From positions 90,066,254 to 90,130,253 of the forward strand of contig OX388343.1 of the NCBI GenBank assembly GCA_947579665.1: 64,000 nt of DNA, in the 5' to 3' direction. Below the pieces are notes generated by a model, which worked only from the letters and a program-made list of their open reading frames with translations, was not told the DNA's origin and ran no database searches. Both the position numbers and the translations under genes were made by a program. The DNA comes from Sympetrum striolatum. Lineage: Eukaryota; Arthropoda; Insecta; Odonata; Libellulidae. Below, piece by piece: positions 1 to 12,050 of this stretch. The number at the start of each line of letters is the position of its first letter. The stretch's first letter is position 1.

Positions 1-973
1 CTGACGTGGATTGAGAAGTTACACTCGCAGTATTTTACTTGTAAAACCCTTTGCTTTCACTAGATTTCGCTGAGACAATTCTTAAGCAAGGAGAGAATCC
101 CTCCGTGCTGTCTTCCTAACGAATGACTCCTTCTATACTCCAAAGCGGAGTCTCTGCAGTGAAATATCGAAGAATACTGATAATTGAAAAGTGTTCTAAT
201 CACTAGAAAAGGTTTTTCTCCATTCTCTATTCTCTTCTCAAACCTCTTCAACGTTTCCTGTCCTCTCTATAAAAGCATTTATTTCTGACAGGAAAAGTGA
301 AAACTCATGGCCGCATGATCGAATCTAGACGAAAATGAACCTGACGCAGAAATTGTCATTCATATAAGAATTTATATCATTACTTACTTCAGTAACGTGG
401 ACAGTTATGCGAAAGAAATTACATTTTCTCACTTCATCACAGATTAAATTAAACGTATATTCGATAAATATTTTGTTTTTATTTAAAATACTCGGGATGA
501 AACTTACTACATGGTTGTGGATTAACATATTTCACCAGAATTTCGCCAGAAATTTTTCACACTTGAATTTTACTCAGCTATTAACCTTTGTCGATACGAT
601 TTTATCTCATTAGGTTTCCTGGAATCTATTTTGATAGTAACGATGGAAGCAGCTGATAAAACTCATTTGATATTACTAAAAACTGCTGAAAGCTTTTAGG
701 GCAGTTGTGGGAAATACGAGTATTCGGAAATACTCGTAGTATTCAGACCTCCCGATTTCACCATTAATATTTAATTATCTGTACAAGTTATAAGCGACGT
801 ATTATATAATATGCGCTCCTCTTTCACTCCCTGAAAGATATTTGGTTGCATATGAATTTCAATTGTACAACTTCATGCCGCGCAATTCGGTCATCACACT
901 GATTCCGTAAAGCTTCTTCCCTATTTTAGCAATCTATGGCTTTTGGCGACACAGAGACGAAGATTGGTTTGCT
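1..973. other. Intergenic, no gene recognised
   Basis: AT-rich sequence with only short open frames of 60-70 codons on either strand, none with recognisable motifs or splice context. No repeat structure stood out by eye. Confidence 0.5.
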
Positions 974-983
974 TTTATTTATT
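974..983 (-). terminator. Candidate poly(A) signal for the Tret1-like gene
   Basis: Read on the minus strand, two overlapping AATAAA hexamers lie about 450 bases after the stop codon. This is a plausible cleavage signal, but AT-rich DNA gives such hexamers by chance and 3'UTR length is unknown. Confidence 0.35.
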
Positions 984-1426
984 TCGCTACTTAAAGAATG
1001 TTCTCGTATGAAAAACCAGTCTTTAACTAAATATGAAAAACGTAAATAAAAAATATTGGTTGGAAACCAATAGATATATTACAAAGGAATTGTCAGATTT
1101 AAAAAAATGTACAGTAATTGAAAGTTATAAATAATTTATAATTTAATAAATGATCGTAAAATATGAATATAATATTTACTTCGGGTACTTCTAATAGTTA
1201 AAGTAGAAAAAATGTAAGAATATGAATAATTAACTTTTACATGCATACGTCCAAACTCAAATACGAATGATTTTTGATTTACACTGAGAATAAGATGAGA
1301 AAATATAAAGAACTTCAGTTTCATCTTTCTCTGTTAGTCAAAGAATGCTGGATAAATAGCTTCTTTCTAAGTCAGCTGTGTTTGCGATGATTTTTGAACT
1401 ATTTACATGATTCCTAAATCCTCACG

Positions 1427-2805
1427 CTATTTTGCCCCTAATTCCTTTTGTATCTGTTCTAGAGTCTTACATTTCGTTTCTGGTAGTAGTATCGCTAGAA
1501 AAACAAACCCAGCAGCGCAGCATCCGGCAAACAACCAATAGGATCCATGGTCGCCGATCACTACAGTCAGAGGTTGAAAGGTTCGCGTAACCACAAAACC
1601 AAGGGCCCAGCAAAAGCAACCACTGAGAATGCCCGCGGCACTCTTGGACGTTCCTGGAAATACTTCACCTAGCACGGCCCAAGGGAGTGGTCCAAGACCT
1701 TGAATGTACGCGATTATGTACACAATCAACGAGGCTACTGGTAACCAAGACAGCTTCACTGCAGTCGCGTGGTCGTAGACGTCTAAGTACGCATGCACCC
1801 CCAAGGTGATGAGAGAGGCCGAAGAAAAAAAGCATGATAGCAAAAGAAGGGGTCTGCGACCAGCTCTGTCCGCCAATATGGTCTCAACCCAAGATGATAG
1901 AATTTGGACAGCACCAACGATCATAGTCGATTCACTGGGAGATAGGCCAGCCTCATCCTCGCCACTTCCTCTTAGTATGGTCTCAGCATTGAATAGAACG
2001 ACATTGATGCCAGAAAACTGCTGGATGAACATTAGTCCCTCGGTTACCAAGAACGCTCTTCTGTTTCCTCTTGTAGCAAACACATCTTTGAAGGAATCAA
2101 TCAATGACGATTCTCGGATTCCCGACTCATCTATGGCCAGGGCTATGCCGTCTAGTTCTCTGGTCACGTCTACAGTGGGAGGTTTGTTACCATTGACCTT
2201 TCCTCCTCCTCTGAACCAGATGAGAGCCTTTTCTGCCTCGTCTCTTTTGTTTTTAGCGAGTAAATAATATGGCGACTCTGGCATAAAGAAAAAACTTATG
2301 ACGAACAGGATGGGGAAGGTCAGATTCAACCCGGCCAACGCGTGGTACGATACGTATGGCCCCACTGAATATTGCACCATAACACCTATTGCGATCATTA
2401 GTTGGGGCATGGAGCACAAAGCTCCTCTTTCAGAGGCAGAGGACATTTCCGCGATGTAGATGGCTCCCAGTGTGGATGTCGATCCTGTTGAAACGCCTGT
2501 CAAGAAGCGGCCGGCGTAAAGTGCCCCTGGACCGTGGGCTGCAAGAATTGTTATCCATCCGATGATGGCAGGAACTCCTCCCATGAACAAGAAAGTGTAC
2601 TTCCGTCCGAACCTGTCGATCAGGAGTCCTCCCACCAATGGTCCCAAGATTGCCCCCATTGCCATGAGAGACGACACCCAAGATGCTTCATCCTCTTCCA
2701 GTGGTCTCTCCAGTGGTTCGTACGTACCAACAACCCCTTTTAGTCTATCTAAAGCAGGAGACGTCCATCCTATAGCGCAGCCGGCACAAATTGAGGCCAA
2801 AGTAG
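1427..2805 (-). CDS. Tret1: Tret1-like terminal coding exon
   Basis: This large exon encodes nearly all the membrane domain of the transporter. The acceptor is the minus-strand CTACTTCACAG ending at 2806, and the open frame runs without interruption to the stop codon at 1427. Overlapping open frames on both strands within 1806-2816 are shadows of this exon. Confidence 0.88.
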
Positions 2806-5788
2806 CTGTGAAGTAGAAAAGCGTTATTAGAAAAGCTATTAGGAGTTTCTAGTGTGAGGAGAATAATTCTTGTATCATCTGAATTATAAGAGCAAGATAC
2901 TGATTACTTTACGGGTAAGCATTCTGATAGCCTCGTTTATTTGCAATATTCCTCCCTGCTCTCTCATTCCATCACTTACTTCACATCAAATACCATCCTT
3001 TAACTTCTCATGCCCCTTCCTCCACACTCATTCCATCAGATTTCTCGGTCTTACCCTCCCTTTAATACCACTCACATACTTATAATACACCAATATTTCA
3101 GTATGCTTATGGACAACCTTGACACACCTTTCAATCGATGTAAAACAGCAACTTAAATACTAATCGCCCAAAGATTCCCTTAGTCCACTTTCACTCACTA
3201 CCGTCTTTGTATGTACTCTTGTTTTGTTTCATTGGCTCCTCCTAAAATTCAATCTAATTACAGTTAGGTATTTCTCCTAGTATAGTCAATTTTAATTACC
3301 GTGTATCAGTGATCAAGAAAACCCCAAAATGTTATATAACAAAACAAGGTTTCTGTCGCTAAAAAGTAGAAAATCAGAACAGCTCACAATTACAGTTCCG
3401 ATTGAACAAACTAGGAAAAAATTAGTTTCCTACTACATGAGAGGTGGTTGCATTTTATAAAAATGTGAATACATGTAATTTTAAGTATAAAAACTGGGAA
3501 ATGGATGCTCCGTATAGATTTTTGTTTGTCAATATCTCTCCATTGTATGAGAAAAGGTGGAGGGTTATTGACTGTTCTATGTAACATCATAGAGTAGGGA
3601 TACATATCATACATTCATATATGTCATACATATCATAGGTAGAGGATCCTTACTCTATGGTAACATCCAAGCATTCATCAATGGAGAACACGAGTGTTTG
3701 TAATTTTTTAGAATTAAATAGGTAACATGGCCTTTCTCGTAGGTAAAAATCACACAAGTACCTCCAGTGCGTTTAAACAACGTCGGACCCTTAGTTACCG
3801 AGAAGGAATTTCTGGAAGATACATCAGACAACCAACTTCAAGTTTGGGCTATCATAATGAGTTTATGTGAAATATTTTAATTGGACTCAAGTTGGAAAGG
3901 CTGGGTTCGAGTCCCAGTCATGTCGGTGTTTAACATCTCTCCTCATTTTATATAGCTACCATTACTGAACACAGATTTATACTTTTCCACAAAAATTTAT
4001 TATCGAACAATAATTTATTATTGTTCAATAATAAATATCTGTGGAAAAGTATAAATCTGTGTTTAGTTATGTCTTTCCGCAACATCTCAGCCGCATCAAT
4101 AGATTATAGCTACCATTATTTATTTTCTTTAAGGTTTTATAGCAAACTATAGAAATCCCTTCAGGTATATTCATGGGTTTGTATGTGAAATCTATAATTG
4201 GGAAATCATTCTCAATGTCTTACATTTTATGAACGTATCATACATGTGGCTTAATAATAATAACAATAAAACTCTTTATTTGGTGAGGTTTGGCCCATAT
4301 GGGCCTCTTTTACGCCTAACCTTTAGTGAAAGTGCTTAATGTGAATTTCTACATGAAAATTCAATATTTACATAGTTCGGATACACCTAAATGCCCAAAA
4401 TTGATTATCTCGAGCACAAGAATATCTAACGCTCACTTATAAAGTCTATTTATGCCTATCCTTCTTCGGATATGATATTCTCAAGATCTCAATTGAATCT
4501 TAGATGAAAAGTGGACGGAACAGATCAGTTATACCTGGTAACCAAGTGTTTTATTATTAATTTCATCGTAAATATAAATAAACTTTCCTCTTGTGATAAG
4601 TTAAAAACAAGAATAAATAATCATATAAAGGCAGAGAGGTCATTAAGAAGGAAAGCCGAGATCTATCTGTTAATGAAAAGGGAGAATGACGCTGCGAAAT
4701 GTTAGCGGAGTCCATGCGTTCGTTCTTAAGTTGGCAACAATTGGTTTCTCAGAAGTGTTACTTCTTTAAACGATTTCCTCATTCCCATTCATGACGAAAG
4801 GAGTGAGTTCTAGCCAAGGGCAATGAATTACATCACATCGAATACAAACGAGGTATTTGTATGAGTGGGCGGAGCATCTTAAAGGAACAGTGAATGCATC
4901 AAAGGTAGGAACAGATGCAGAGGGTTGCTTATACTATACAGACAGCAGAACACATTGCCGTAATGAGCAGACGTAATTTTTGAGGGGAAAAAAGAATGAA
5001 TCTATAGAAAATAATCACAAAATAGGCCACATAAAAAGCGAACGCCTGAAACGGGCATAGCTTGCGTTCAAAATGGAAAAGGGGCGAGCGTGATACGAAA
5101 TATTTAGTGGGGCCTAAAATAGCGGAAGGCCTAGAGGAAGACCTATATTGACGGACTACGTTGATGATCTACAATTGCGAAATCAGAGGTTGACTGCTCT
5201 GGATCGGCCTCAATGGAGGAACGTAGTGAAGGGGGCCGAAGCTCTCCCCTTTCTTTATTGTTAAAGAGGGATGACGACCCTTTTCTCCTGCTTTTACTCA
5301 ATATGATTGCAAGGGCCCATGCTTTCTTTGCTTCTATCTCTGCACAGCTTCAGCCGTAAATACACAATTAGAAGAAAGTGACTATTTATGAATAACCGTG
5401 ATTGATCATACATGGCAACATTTAAATAAAGATTCGATTTTGAAAGTGGAATTGCTATCCTAAGATGCAAAATGGGAACTGAAACCAAACACGTGTTCAA
5501 TTACAAGACTGCAATTTTAATTTTAATTAATTTTAAGATAAGAATCTACTTTGCAATTTTGCAAAGGTTGTAACTCCTTATTTAGTCTCGAATTATCTTC
5601 AAGAAATCTAAATCAGGTTAGTTTCATTAGCTTAGGTTATAATATAAACCAAAACTTCTTATTAAGAGGATTATTTATTTAAGAAAAAATGGCAAATAAC
5701 TACCTGTGGTTGCGGCAAGGTACTGCGGTATCTTCTGCCTCATCGTCAGCGGCTTTCTTGACGTTTCTAACTTCGCCTCTTCTTCCAT
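1427..5788 (-). CDS. Tret1: Facilitated trehalose transporter Tret1-like (two coding exons)
   Basis: Joining 5704-5788 to 1427-2805 gives 487 residues plus stop, typical for insect Tret1/SLC2-type sugar carriers. These are 12-helix MFS uniporters of the plasma membrane that move trehalose or related sugars down their gradient. The N-terminal tail reads into QYLAATTATL and GWTSPAL, a usual Tret1 first-helix context. Family signatures seen: DRFGRK (about 92-97), PESPYYL (204-210), QQFSGIN (290-296), DRAGRR (341-346), GPLPW (400-404), GEVFP (408-412) and PETK near the C-terminus (470-473). The start ATG at 5788 has an in-frame TGA just upstream inside the same exon. The terminal exon alone opens with a TTG codon, so the exon join is needed for a proper start. 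Exact substrate (trehalose versus glucose) cannot be told from sequence; family assignment is firm. Confidence 0.9.
3882..3935 (+). repeat. Partial tRNA-derived SINE (B-box region)
   Basis: The stretch includes GCTGGGTTCGAGTCCCAGTC, an intact tRNA T-arm with a Pol III B box, followed by ATGTCGG like an acceptor end. The 5' half of the tRNA head is missing. The same T-arm wording occurs in the fuller copy at 39840-39914, so these are probably the same SINE family. Confidence 0.55.
3968..4063. repeat. Foldback (MITE-like) element
   Basis: Two arms of about 46 bases (3968-4013 and 4017-4063) are inverted copies, starting AACACAGATTTATACTTTTC and ending with its complement. They differ by a few substitutions and have almost no spacer. 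It probably derives from a DNA transposon; coding capacity is nil. Confidence 0.75.
4246..4320 (-). mobile_element. Probable 3' end of a non-LTR retrotransposon
   Basis: On the minus strand a short frame ending GPYGPNLTK and a stop is followed at once by AATAAAGAGTTTTATTG and a TTA-rich microsatellite-like tail. A stop codon, poly(A)-type signal and simple tail in this order are usual at LINE 3' ends. A perfect 14-base palindrome GGCCCATATGGGCC lies at 4292-4305. Only the end survives; the clade is not assignable. Confidence 0.45.
5704..5788 (-). CDS. Tret1: Tret1-like coding exon 1 (28 codons plus 1 base)
   Basis: The exon begins MEEEAKLETSRKPLTMRQKI, a charged cytosolic tail, and ends ...ACC ACA G before a GTAGTT donor (minus strand, 5703 downward). 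Its last base joins CT of the next exon to make an Ala codon (phase 1 intron). Upstream on the minus strand, 5789-5820 is 5'UTR preceded by a pyrimidine-rich stretch ending in TTGCAG, so a further noncoding exon should lie to the right. I could not locate it. Confidence 0.85.
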
Positions 5789-5820
5789 TTCCGCGTTTAA
5801 CAATCAAAGCAGCTGAAGCT

Positions 5821-8640
5821 CTGCAATACCAGGAAAATAAGTTTTAATCCATGAAGATAATTATACCTCCTATAATAAATGAACCTTTGCGAGAGAGAAC
5901 TTACAAAATACTATCAGTGGATGCAGTATGCACTATTTTTTTTCAAATGAACAATATTGATTTCTATCTATGTACACTGAAATCTTGTACTAACGTTTTT
6001 TTACCAAAGGAGATCGACTTTAAATGCGATCCGAAAAACAAAAGGTGTAGTTGTTGTATTTGGGACCTCACAACTTCAACCTAAGAGCCGAGAAAACCTT
6101 TGAATCGAGAACGTTAGATCGGGATTCCGCTGTATAGTTGATTTTTTATAACTTAACCAAGAAGTTTCTAGATTTTCCAAGTGCTGCACTTGACCCCATT
6201 TCGGAAAAAGTTAAGATTTAATATCACTGTTCAGCAAAATGAATTTCCGAATTGTTAAAGCAGTAGAATAGATTATCAATTCTCTACTCAAATCGAATTT
6301 CTTTCAAATTTTACTCTGTTGAAAATTATCTTAGCATGAATCCCTGACAGAAATACCTGAAAATGTGATACTTTTTCTCCTTCACGAATAAAACTTAAGA
6401 TGAACGTATCTATCGTTTCGCCGGCTATGCTTCTAATGAATTAGTAGCACTTCAATTGTTTAGCCTTTAAATATTTACATGGAGCGCTAATCTCTGACAT
6501 TCGCTGTGATGGAAATCATAGCTATGAAATAGATGAGGTGGATGTTGCAGTGTCCTATTTCGAAGTGAAGCAACAGGTAGCTCGATCACTGCGTCCCTTA
6601 GAATTTTCCCTAGATAATGCATTTTTGTAAACAATATCTCTGTGTAATCACCAGCTGTGAATTCCTTGTTTGGAATCAGTTAAAACGGTTGCAGATAGAT
6701 TGTTTCCGTATCAAACATTCTTCACTTCCACACTATTCTGATCGTGTCATCTTGTCTTGGCCTTCTATGATTGATCATCGTAACCATCTTTACGAAATGG
6801 TCTTAATCAACAACTAAGAAAGAAAACGAGGTTTGCACGAAATGGTATGCGCCCTTAAAATAAAAATTAAAATGTCAAACGAGATCAGGACACGAGTCCT
6901 GATCTCGTTACTCATGGTCATTTCTGTTTTCTCCATCTCCCAAGCAATATATTTTATTTTCTAAATTTCGTTTCCATTGATTAGGCTTCAACCAATGGCA
7001 TTATGCGTCATCAGTTTCAATATGATATCCACGAACTCAAAGAGCGAATATTTATCTTCAAATTTTCTCCTAGTCTTCTAAATTCTCTCCGTCCCGAGAG
7101 AAGGATGAGTAAGGTCTCCAACTTCGAAAACCTGACATTTTCTTGGTTCTTCGTATAATCGTATTATGAAAATGAAAGAATATAAAATGTATTGCAAATT
7201 TCTATCATCAGATATTTCACATATATTGGTGATGGTGGTCTTTTTTGAGCTAATAATCTCTTCACCGAGAACGAAAGGAATTTTTCAGAAGAAAGTAAAA
7301 TCGCATAAGAATAAGCTGTTTCATTGAGTATTCCTTAAATACTCCTCTTAAAGAAATGAAAGATGCTTGTAAATATGAAGTTTCCTCACTGTTACACTGT
7401 CCTTAATTATTAAATATAAATTTTCCCAAAAGAGCACAAGGAAATTAAAGCTACAAATTTATAGGAAATGCAAAGTTACTTGTAACACAGAAAATATTTA
7501 TCAAAAATTTCTCAAGTGACGAATAAAAATTGTAGCTGAAATTATTCTCATTAGTTAATTTTTAATACTATGAATTATTTGATGAAGTTTTTTACGATAC
7601 TCTTTCTCGTCTCAAAAGTATATATGTGTTTAAAGCAACAACCCTATTCAAAATATTCTAAAAGAACAAAGGAAATAAATATAAAGAATTTCGTAATGAA
7701 GACTGCTCTTCTGATCTAGTTGGTAGATGGATTGAATGAATTCAACAATATTTACTTCATCGCCTTCATATCAATATTAGTTAATACAATTGCTTATGAT
7801 CTTTTTATCTAACTTATGATCTATTTTATCAACCATAAGATATCTTAATTAAACTTCTTTCAGATTGATTAAGATACCATGGTGTCATATCTAGGTATTG
7901 TTTCTTAACAACTTTATCTCGAATAAACTCATTTATAAAATTGCTCGTAAACTTCAACAAGAGGTCATTCTCCGACCTTATTCCGACTCATGTGATTCCC
8001 AAAGATACGAGCAAATCGATACTTTATTTAACACTATCTGTAGGTTTGCGCAATTTTTTCACGCATCCCTTCCTTCTGGGTATTTTCCTGCAGTGGATAA
8101 TTCATTTCCTAAGAATCTCTTTGGTATTTTCACATCTGCAATTCTTCTCATCTCTATACCTCATATCTCTTTACATTAATTATTGTATAATTTATAACGA
8201 TGGATTTAATAGAAAAGAAGACTTTTAGTCTCAATCTCTAGTACATACGTATTTGTTTAAAATGTAGTCCATTTACGTCAATTAATATGAATTTATGTTA
8301 TTCTAAAACTCGATAGTCAATTTTTCAGCACTTTTCAAAATTAATTGCATTCCTAAATGTTTTCCCATCTTGTTTAATAGTCTACTTTTCGTAAATCTAT
8401 ATCTCATTGTCAGATAAACCTAATAAGTGCTCCTTTAGGATAAACCCTCTAAGTCTGCCATTACACTGTTCAACAAGCAATATGGTATGGAAATAAAGCA
8501 GGCTAAAATTTTTTAATTCGGAGCCAGTGAATTCGAAACAGATGTTAAAATTTGCATGTTTGCTCTAGTTTTCGAACTGCAGTCATTATCTGCTTTTGCT
8601 TCCCGCTCTAAATATAAAACTGGGATTATGAAAAAATTTG
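5821..8640. other. Intergenic, upstream of the Tret1-like gene
   Basis: No gene recognised. A noncoding first exon and promoter of the Tret1-like gene should lie in or beyond this stretch. The only clear structure is a short perfect inverted repeat at 6878-6909. The overlapping frames at 7898-8228 show no family motif and look random. Confidence 0.45.
6878..6909. repeat. Perfect 14-base-pair hairpin
   Basis: AACGAGATCAGGAC, a 4-base loop, then its exact complement. It is flanked by AT-rich DNA with no wider inverted similarity. It might be a solo element remnant or simple hairpin. Confidence 0.7.
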
Positions 8641-8662
8641 TATAAGCAACAGATACAAATGG

Positions 8663-9030
8663 CTCAGCATTCACTTGCGTCAAAAGTTACTCAGGCTCAG
8701 TTTTGAAATGGTGAAAGGAAGTGTGTTTATCGGACCACAGATAAGAGAACTTTTTAAAGACAATCAGTTTGAATTAGTGTTTCAGGATAAGGAGAAAACA
8801 GCATGGCAGTCACTTAAAATTTTTTCTAATAGTTTTCTGGGAAATTTCAAAGCGGAAATTTTCAAAGAACTTTTGGATGATTGATGCGCTCCTATGAACA
8901 GTTAAAGTGTAATGTGTCGCTAAAATATTTTTTCTTTCCGTTAAATATTGGTCAAGTAAGCTATGAACATGGTGAGCGCTTCCACCGGGATATTTCGGTG
9001 ATGGAGCAAACATATAAAAGAAAATGAAGT
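8663..9030 (+). pseudogene. Decayed transposon-associated coding relic
   Basis: A 69-codon open frame (8675-8884) containing KGSVFIGPQIREL and TAWQSLKIFSN continues, after a frame change, as LRSYEQLKCNVSLK and then EHGERFHRDISVMEQ near 8960-9005. From memory, this combination occurs in a highly repeated family of uncharacterised arthropod proteins with an EHGERFHxDI motif, which I associate with transposable elements. The frame is broken between the two blocks and a stop ends the last block, so it is a relic. I cannot state a biochemical function. Confidence 0.5.
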
Positions 9031-9145
9031 GCTGCAATGCTAAGTGATTCACACAATTCTGGATGGTGAAAAGGGACGCTCCTACAACACAGTACCAGAG
9101 ACAGGTGCAAAAAATACGTTTTTTATGATAATTGATTTTTTTATG

Positions 9146-9191
9146 TTTTTATATGCTTTAAACGATTCATAAATCGTTTAAAGCATAAAAA
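9146..9191. repeat. Hairpin, 16-base-pair stem
   Basis: TATGCTTTAAACGATT (9152-9167) is followed by CATA and its exact complement (9172-9187), with A/T runs extending the stem. Isolated foldback in noncoding DNA. Confidence 0.7.
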
Positions 9192-9715
9192 GATTTGTTA
9201 TAATACCATTATCTCAAAAAAGAGAGCTAATCAATAAATTTAAACATAATTTTCGTGTTCACAGACCCTAAAAACATTCAATAATCATATTTCCTTCACC
9301 ATAACATTCAAGTTTTTAAAATTTGTAAAACAGCGAACAATAGTTATCGTTTCCAGATTTTTATTTTTATTTATTTATTTTTTAGTGAAATGCTGTCAAA
9401 ATGTTAAATAGTTCTGTGATTTTCTTTCCAAAACATACTTCTAATTCACCTACAAGCAACATCATAAATATTCCAAAACGTTTTCACTTTCATATGGGAA
9501 AGGAATGTCAGGCACCCACATAGGTCGCTCCAGATTAAGACGTGACAATTTTATCTTCGGGAAAAGGAGGAATAGAAGACACTTTATGACCGGCATAGAG
9601 TACTTCAAAGAGAAGAAAATTTTCTAAAATAAAATGCTTATTATGATGGTGACAGTTTCATTCGTCATTTCAAAATAATTACAAACAGTTGCCTGGTTTA
9701 TAAAAAGTATCAAAT

Positions 9716-9932
9716 AAAACAATGGTTTTTCGAAAAACACATTAACTTTTACTATCCGCATAAGGTATCGTCGGTGACTAATTTCGGCTAGTAATAACCA
9801 TCTTCAAAGCCTTTGAGGATGAAATGAAATCTAAGGCTCTATAGATGCTATCACTAGCCGAAACTAATCGCCGGCGATGCCTTATGCGTATGGTAAAATT
9901 TACTGTGTTGTTTGTAAAACAGTTGTTTTGTT
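9716..9932. repeat. MITE-like element with long inverted ends
   Basis: The arms 9738-9792 and 9853-9907 are inverted copies of about 55 bases with roughly 80-85 percent match (arm core GCATAAGG..CG..GG.GA.TA..TTTCGGCTAGT). Weaker similarity extends outward to about 9716 and 9932. The 60-base centre is unique and noncoding. A short open frame at 9845-10042 is an accident of the right arm. Confidence 0.75.
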
Positions 9933-10634
9933 TAAACATTTTTCGTTATGACGGAATTCCACAATGTTATCTCCGTGAATTTCAGGTTAATATCAGCTGT
10001 AATAAGCAACGGGACTTCTATGAGCGCATAATAAGAACTTAAATGAAGACTAATCCCATGAAACATTTCTCCCCTGCGCGAGAACATTGGAGTCATTCTA
10101 GAGGAAGAGCATTGTCTTATCTATCCGCTACATTCATGTCAGGAAAATTGATCTCGGAACAGTAATGAAAGAAATTTAACCCCGGCTGTCTGATCACTCA
10201 CATGATCTGAGCACACGAGCTCAGTGTCAATGAGAAACCCATTTGCTCTTGTTTCCTAATTAAATTGGGTTAAATCCGCAGAATTTAAACAAGATAAATG
10301 TGGTATTTTCTAATAAGATATACCTTTCTTATAGTTTCCAATTTATTTCTTATGCTGCCATTCAATCATTTATAAAATGCAACCCTGTCATTCAATCATT
10401 TACAAAATTTAAAAAATTTGCATGTACAAAATTTATTGAACTTGATTTATACAAGCAAAACCTGCTATTACATATTGACGAATGGAATTTCTCACTCTCC
10501 ATTCGGTACAGGAGTAAAATTTATCTTTTAACCACCCTTTCACAGACTAGTTCATGACAGCGAAGACATGGCAGCTACAGAGATGATCCTGATGCTGAGT
10601 CATGGTATTCATCTCTGTCAAGGTTAATTTAATA

Positions 10635-11770
10635 CAATAAAAGTCCGTTACAACGAGAACTGACAAGCTTCGGAAAAGTACTCATTATGTACTCGTACTC
10701 GTACTCGTTATAGCCGAGTCTAACTAAATCCAACCTCTTGAATACAAGAGCCTGTGCGGCAGAATGAAGGGAATTGAAGGGTTTTTTAATCCTTACGCTA
10801 ATGCTTCATAATGCGTAAAAAAGTACGTTCGCGTCAAAAAATACCTTATATACTCGAAAATAACGCGCACCCATTTGAGTCTATTTCTTCGCCTCAAAAA
10901 TTGGGGTGAGCGTTAGAATCGGCGGCAAACAAGATTTGCATCCTAGGCTCACCCTGGTTCCATATAACTCGTCAAACGTTTCACCAATCCTCTATCGTTT
11001 ATTGGACTGTATACATGTGCTTATACTGTATCGATGTTTGGACTTCATATGAAACTGTAGGCCGATAGTTTTTAATTGAAAGGGTAGGCTACCCCTAAAA
11101 AGTTTCAAATGAACGATTTTGGATTGGAACTTACGTAAGACTTTCGGCGCAGACGACTACCGAAATTTTGTATGCACTGTATACGTGTATAAATATACGC
11201 ATATATTAGCGTTTGCCTGTATAGTACATACGTATTAGGCGCAGCGACTGGCGTGACCGCATATCTTAAGGGGCGCATTACATTCGCGGGGAAATGATTT
11301 TTCTATATCTGACGATCGAATTTCGAGGTGCCCATTACTTACGATGGCGCGTTATTTTCGAGTTAACACATAATTTTATTGATTAATACATCATAACGAA
11401 ACTTCGTCCGCAAGTGTAAAATTTGGAAAATAATTGCTCAATAATCGTCGAAAAATGATGGTGTGTCTTTAGATAATCTTAATTGATATCAAATTGCCTC
11501 CTCGAGATAGTTTCCATTCACACCCTTCATATGCAATGATTGAGTCGCGAGAGAGGGGAAGAGTTCACCCTGGGAATCCGAATCTCTCACGACGAATGCG
11601 AGGTATGCCTCCAGCATGACAAACATAGAAACGTGGCACTCGTTATAACGATATTTCAGAATTGGCGCCACACCCTATCCTTTTACAGCGAGACGGACAA
11701 AGGCCAATAAATCACTCGCTATAACGCAACTCTTGTTATATGCCTTACTCGTTATAACGGACTTCTACTG
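10635..11770. mobile_element. Non-autonomous pogo-like (Tc1/mariner superfamily) element
   Basis: The ends are inverted copies: left CAATAAAAGTCCGTTACAAC, right (read inward) CAGTAGAAGTCCGTTATAAC, each flanked by TA (10633-10634 and 11771-11772), the target duplicated by this superfamily. Ends starting CAGT with GTTATAACG are typical of pogo-like elements. Related CTCGTTATAACG blocks recur inside near 10708, 11640 and 11713. There is no transposase frame, so it depends on another copy. A second element appears nested within it. Confidence 0.65.
10848..11376. mobile_element. Nested DNA element inside the pogo-like element
   Basis: The left end TACTCGAAAATAACGCGCAC (about 10852) is matched in reverse on the right near 11347-11370 (GCGCGTTATTTTCGAGTTAA). 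The interior near 10890 has CCTCAAAAATTGGGGTGAGC, a wording I associate with short DNA transposons in arthropods. No coding frame. Exact borders are uncertain. Confidence 0.5.
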
Positions 11771-12050
11771 TAGATATTTATCCCCTATTTAATTGATCAA
11801 GGCTTTTTTAAAACATATTATATTTGATTTCTTCGTTTTATATTCCAAAATGTTTTTCATGTATCCTTTCCATGGAAAGCCAAGTCAACGATTGTAAGAA
11901 GTAGTCTTAGTCTTTCCCTCGCTAAGATACTGGTTGATCTTCAGTATTATAATGCACTGATCAACTCTAGGTTCTTTCATTGAATATTGTCTTAAATATT
12001 GCCATATGGTATTTTGGTAGTTAGAAATGTTTGTGTTTTTTTATCCTCAG

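Larger units (their letters stand above)
2806..5703 (-). other. Intron 1 of the Tret1-like gene
   Basis: This 2.9 kb phase-1 intron is bounded by GTAGTT and TTCACAG on the minus strand. It contains a foldback (3968-4063), a partial tRNA-derived SINE just before it, and what looks like the 3' end of a LINE (4246-4320). No coding exon was seen inside. Confidence 0.75.

Noticed and set aside
1806..2816. Several open frames on both strands within the transporter exon
   Set aside because: They are antisense or out-of-frame shadows of a well-supported MFS coding exon.
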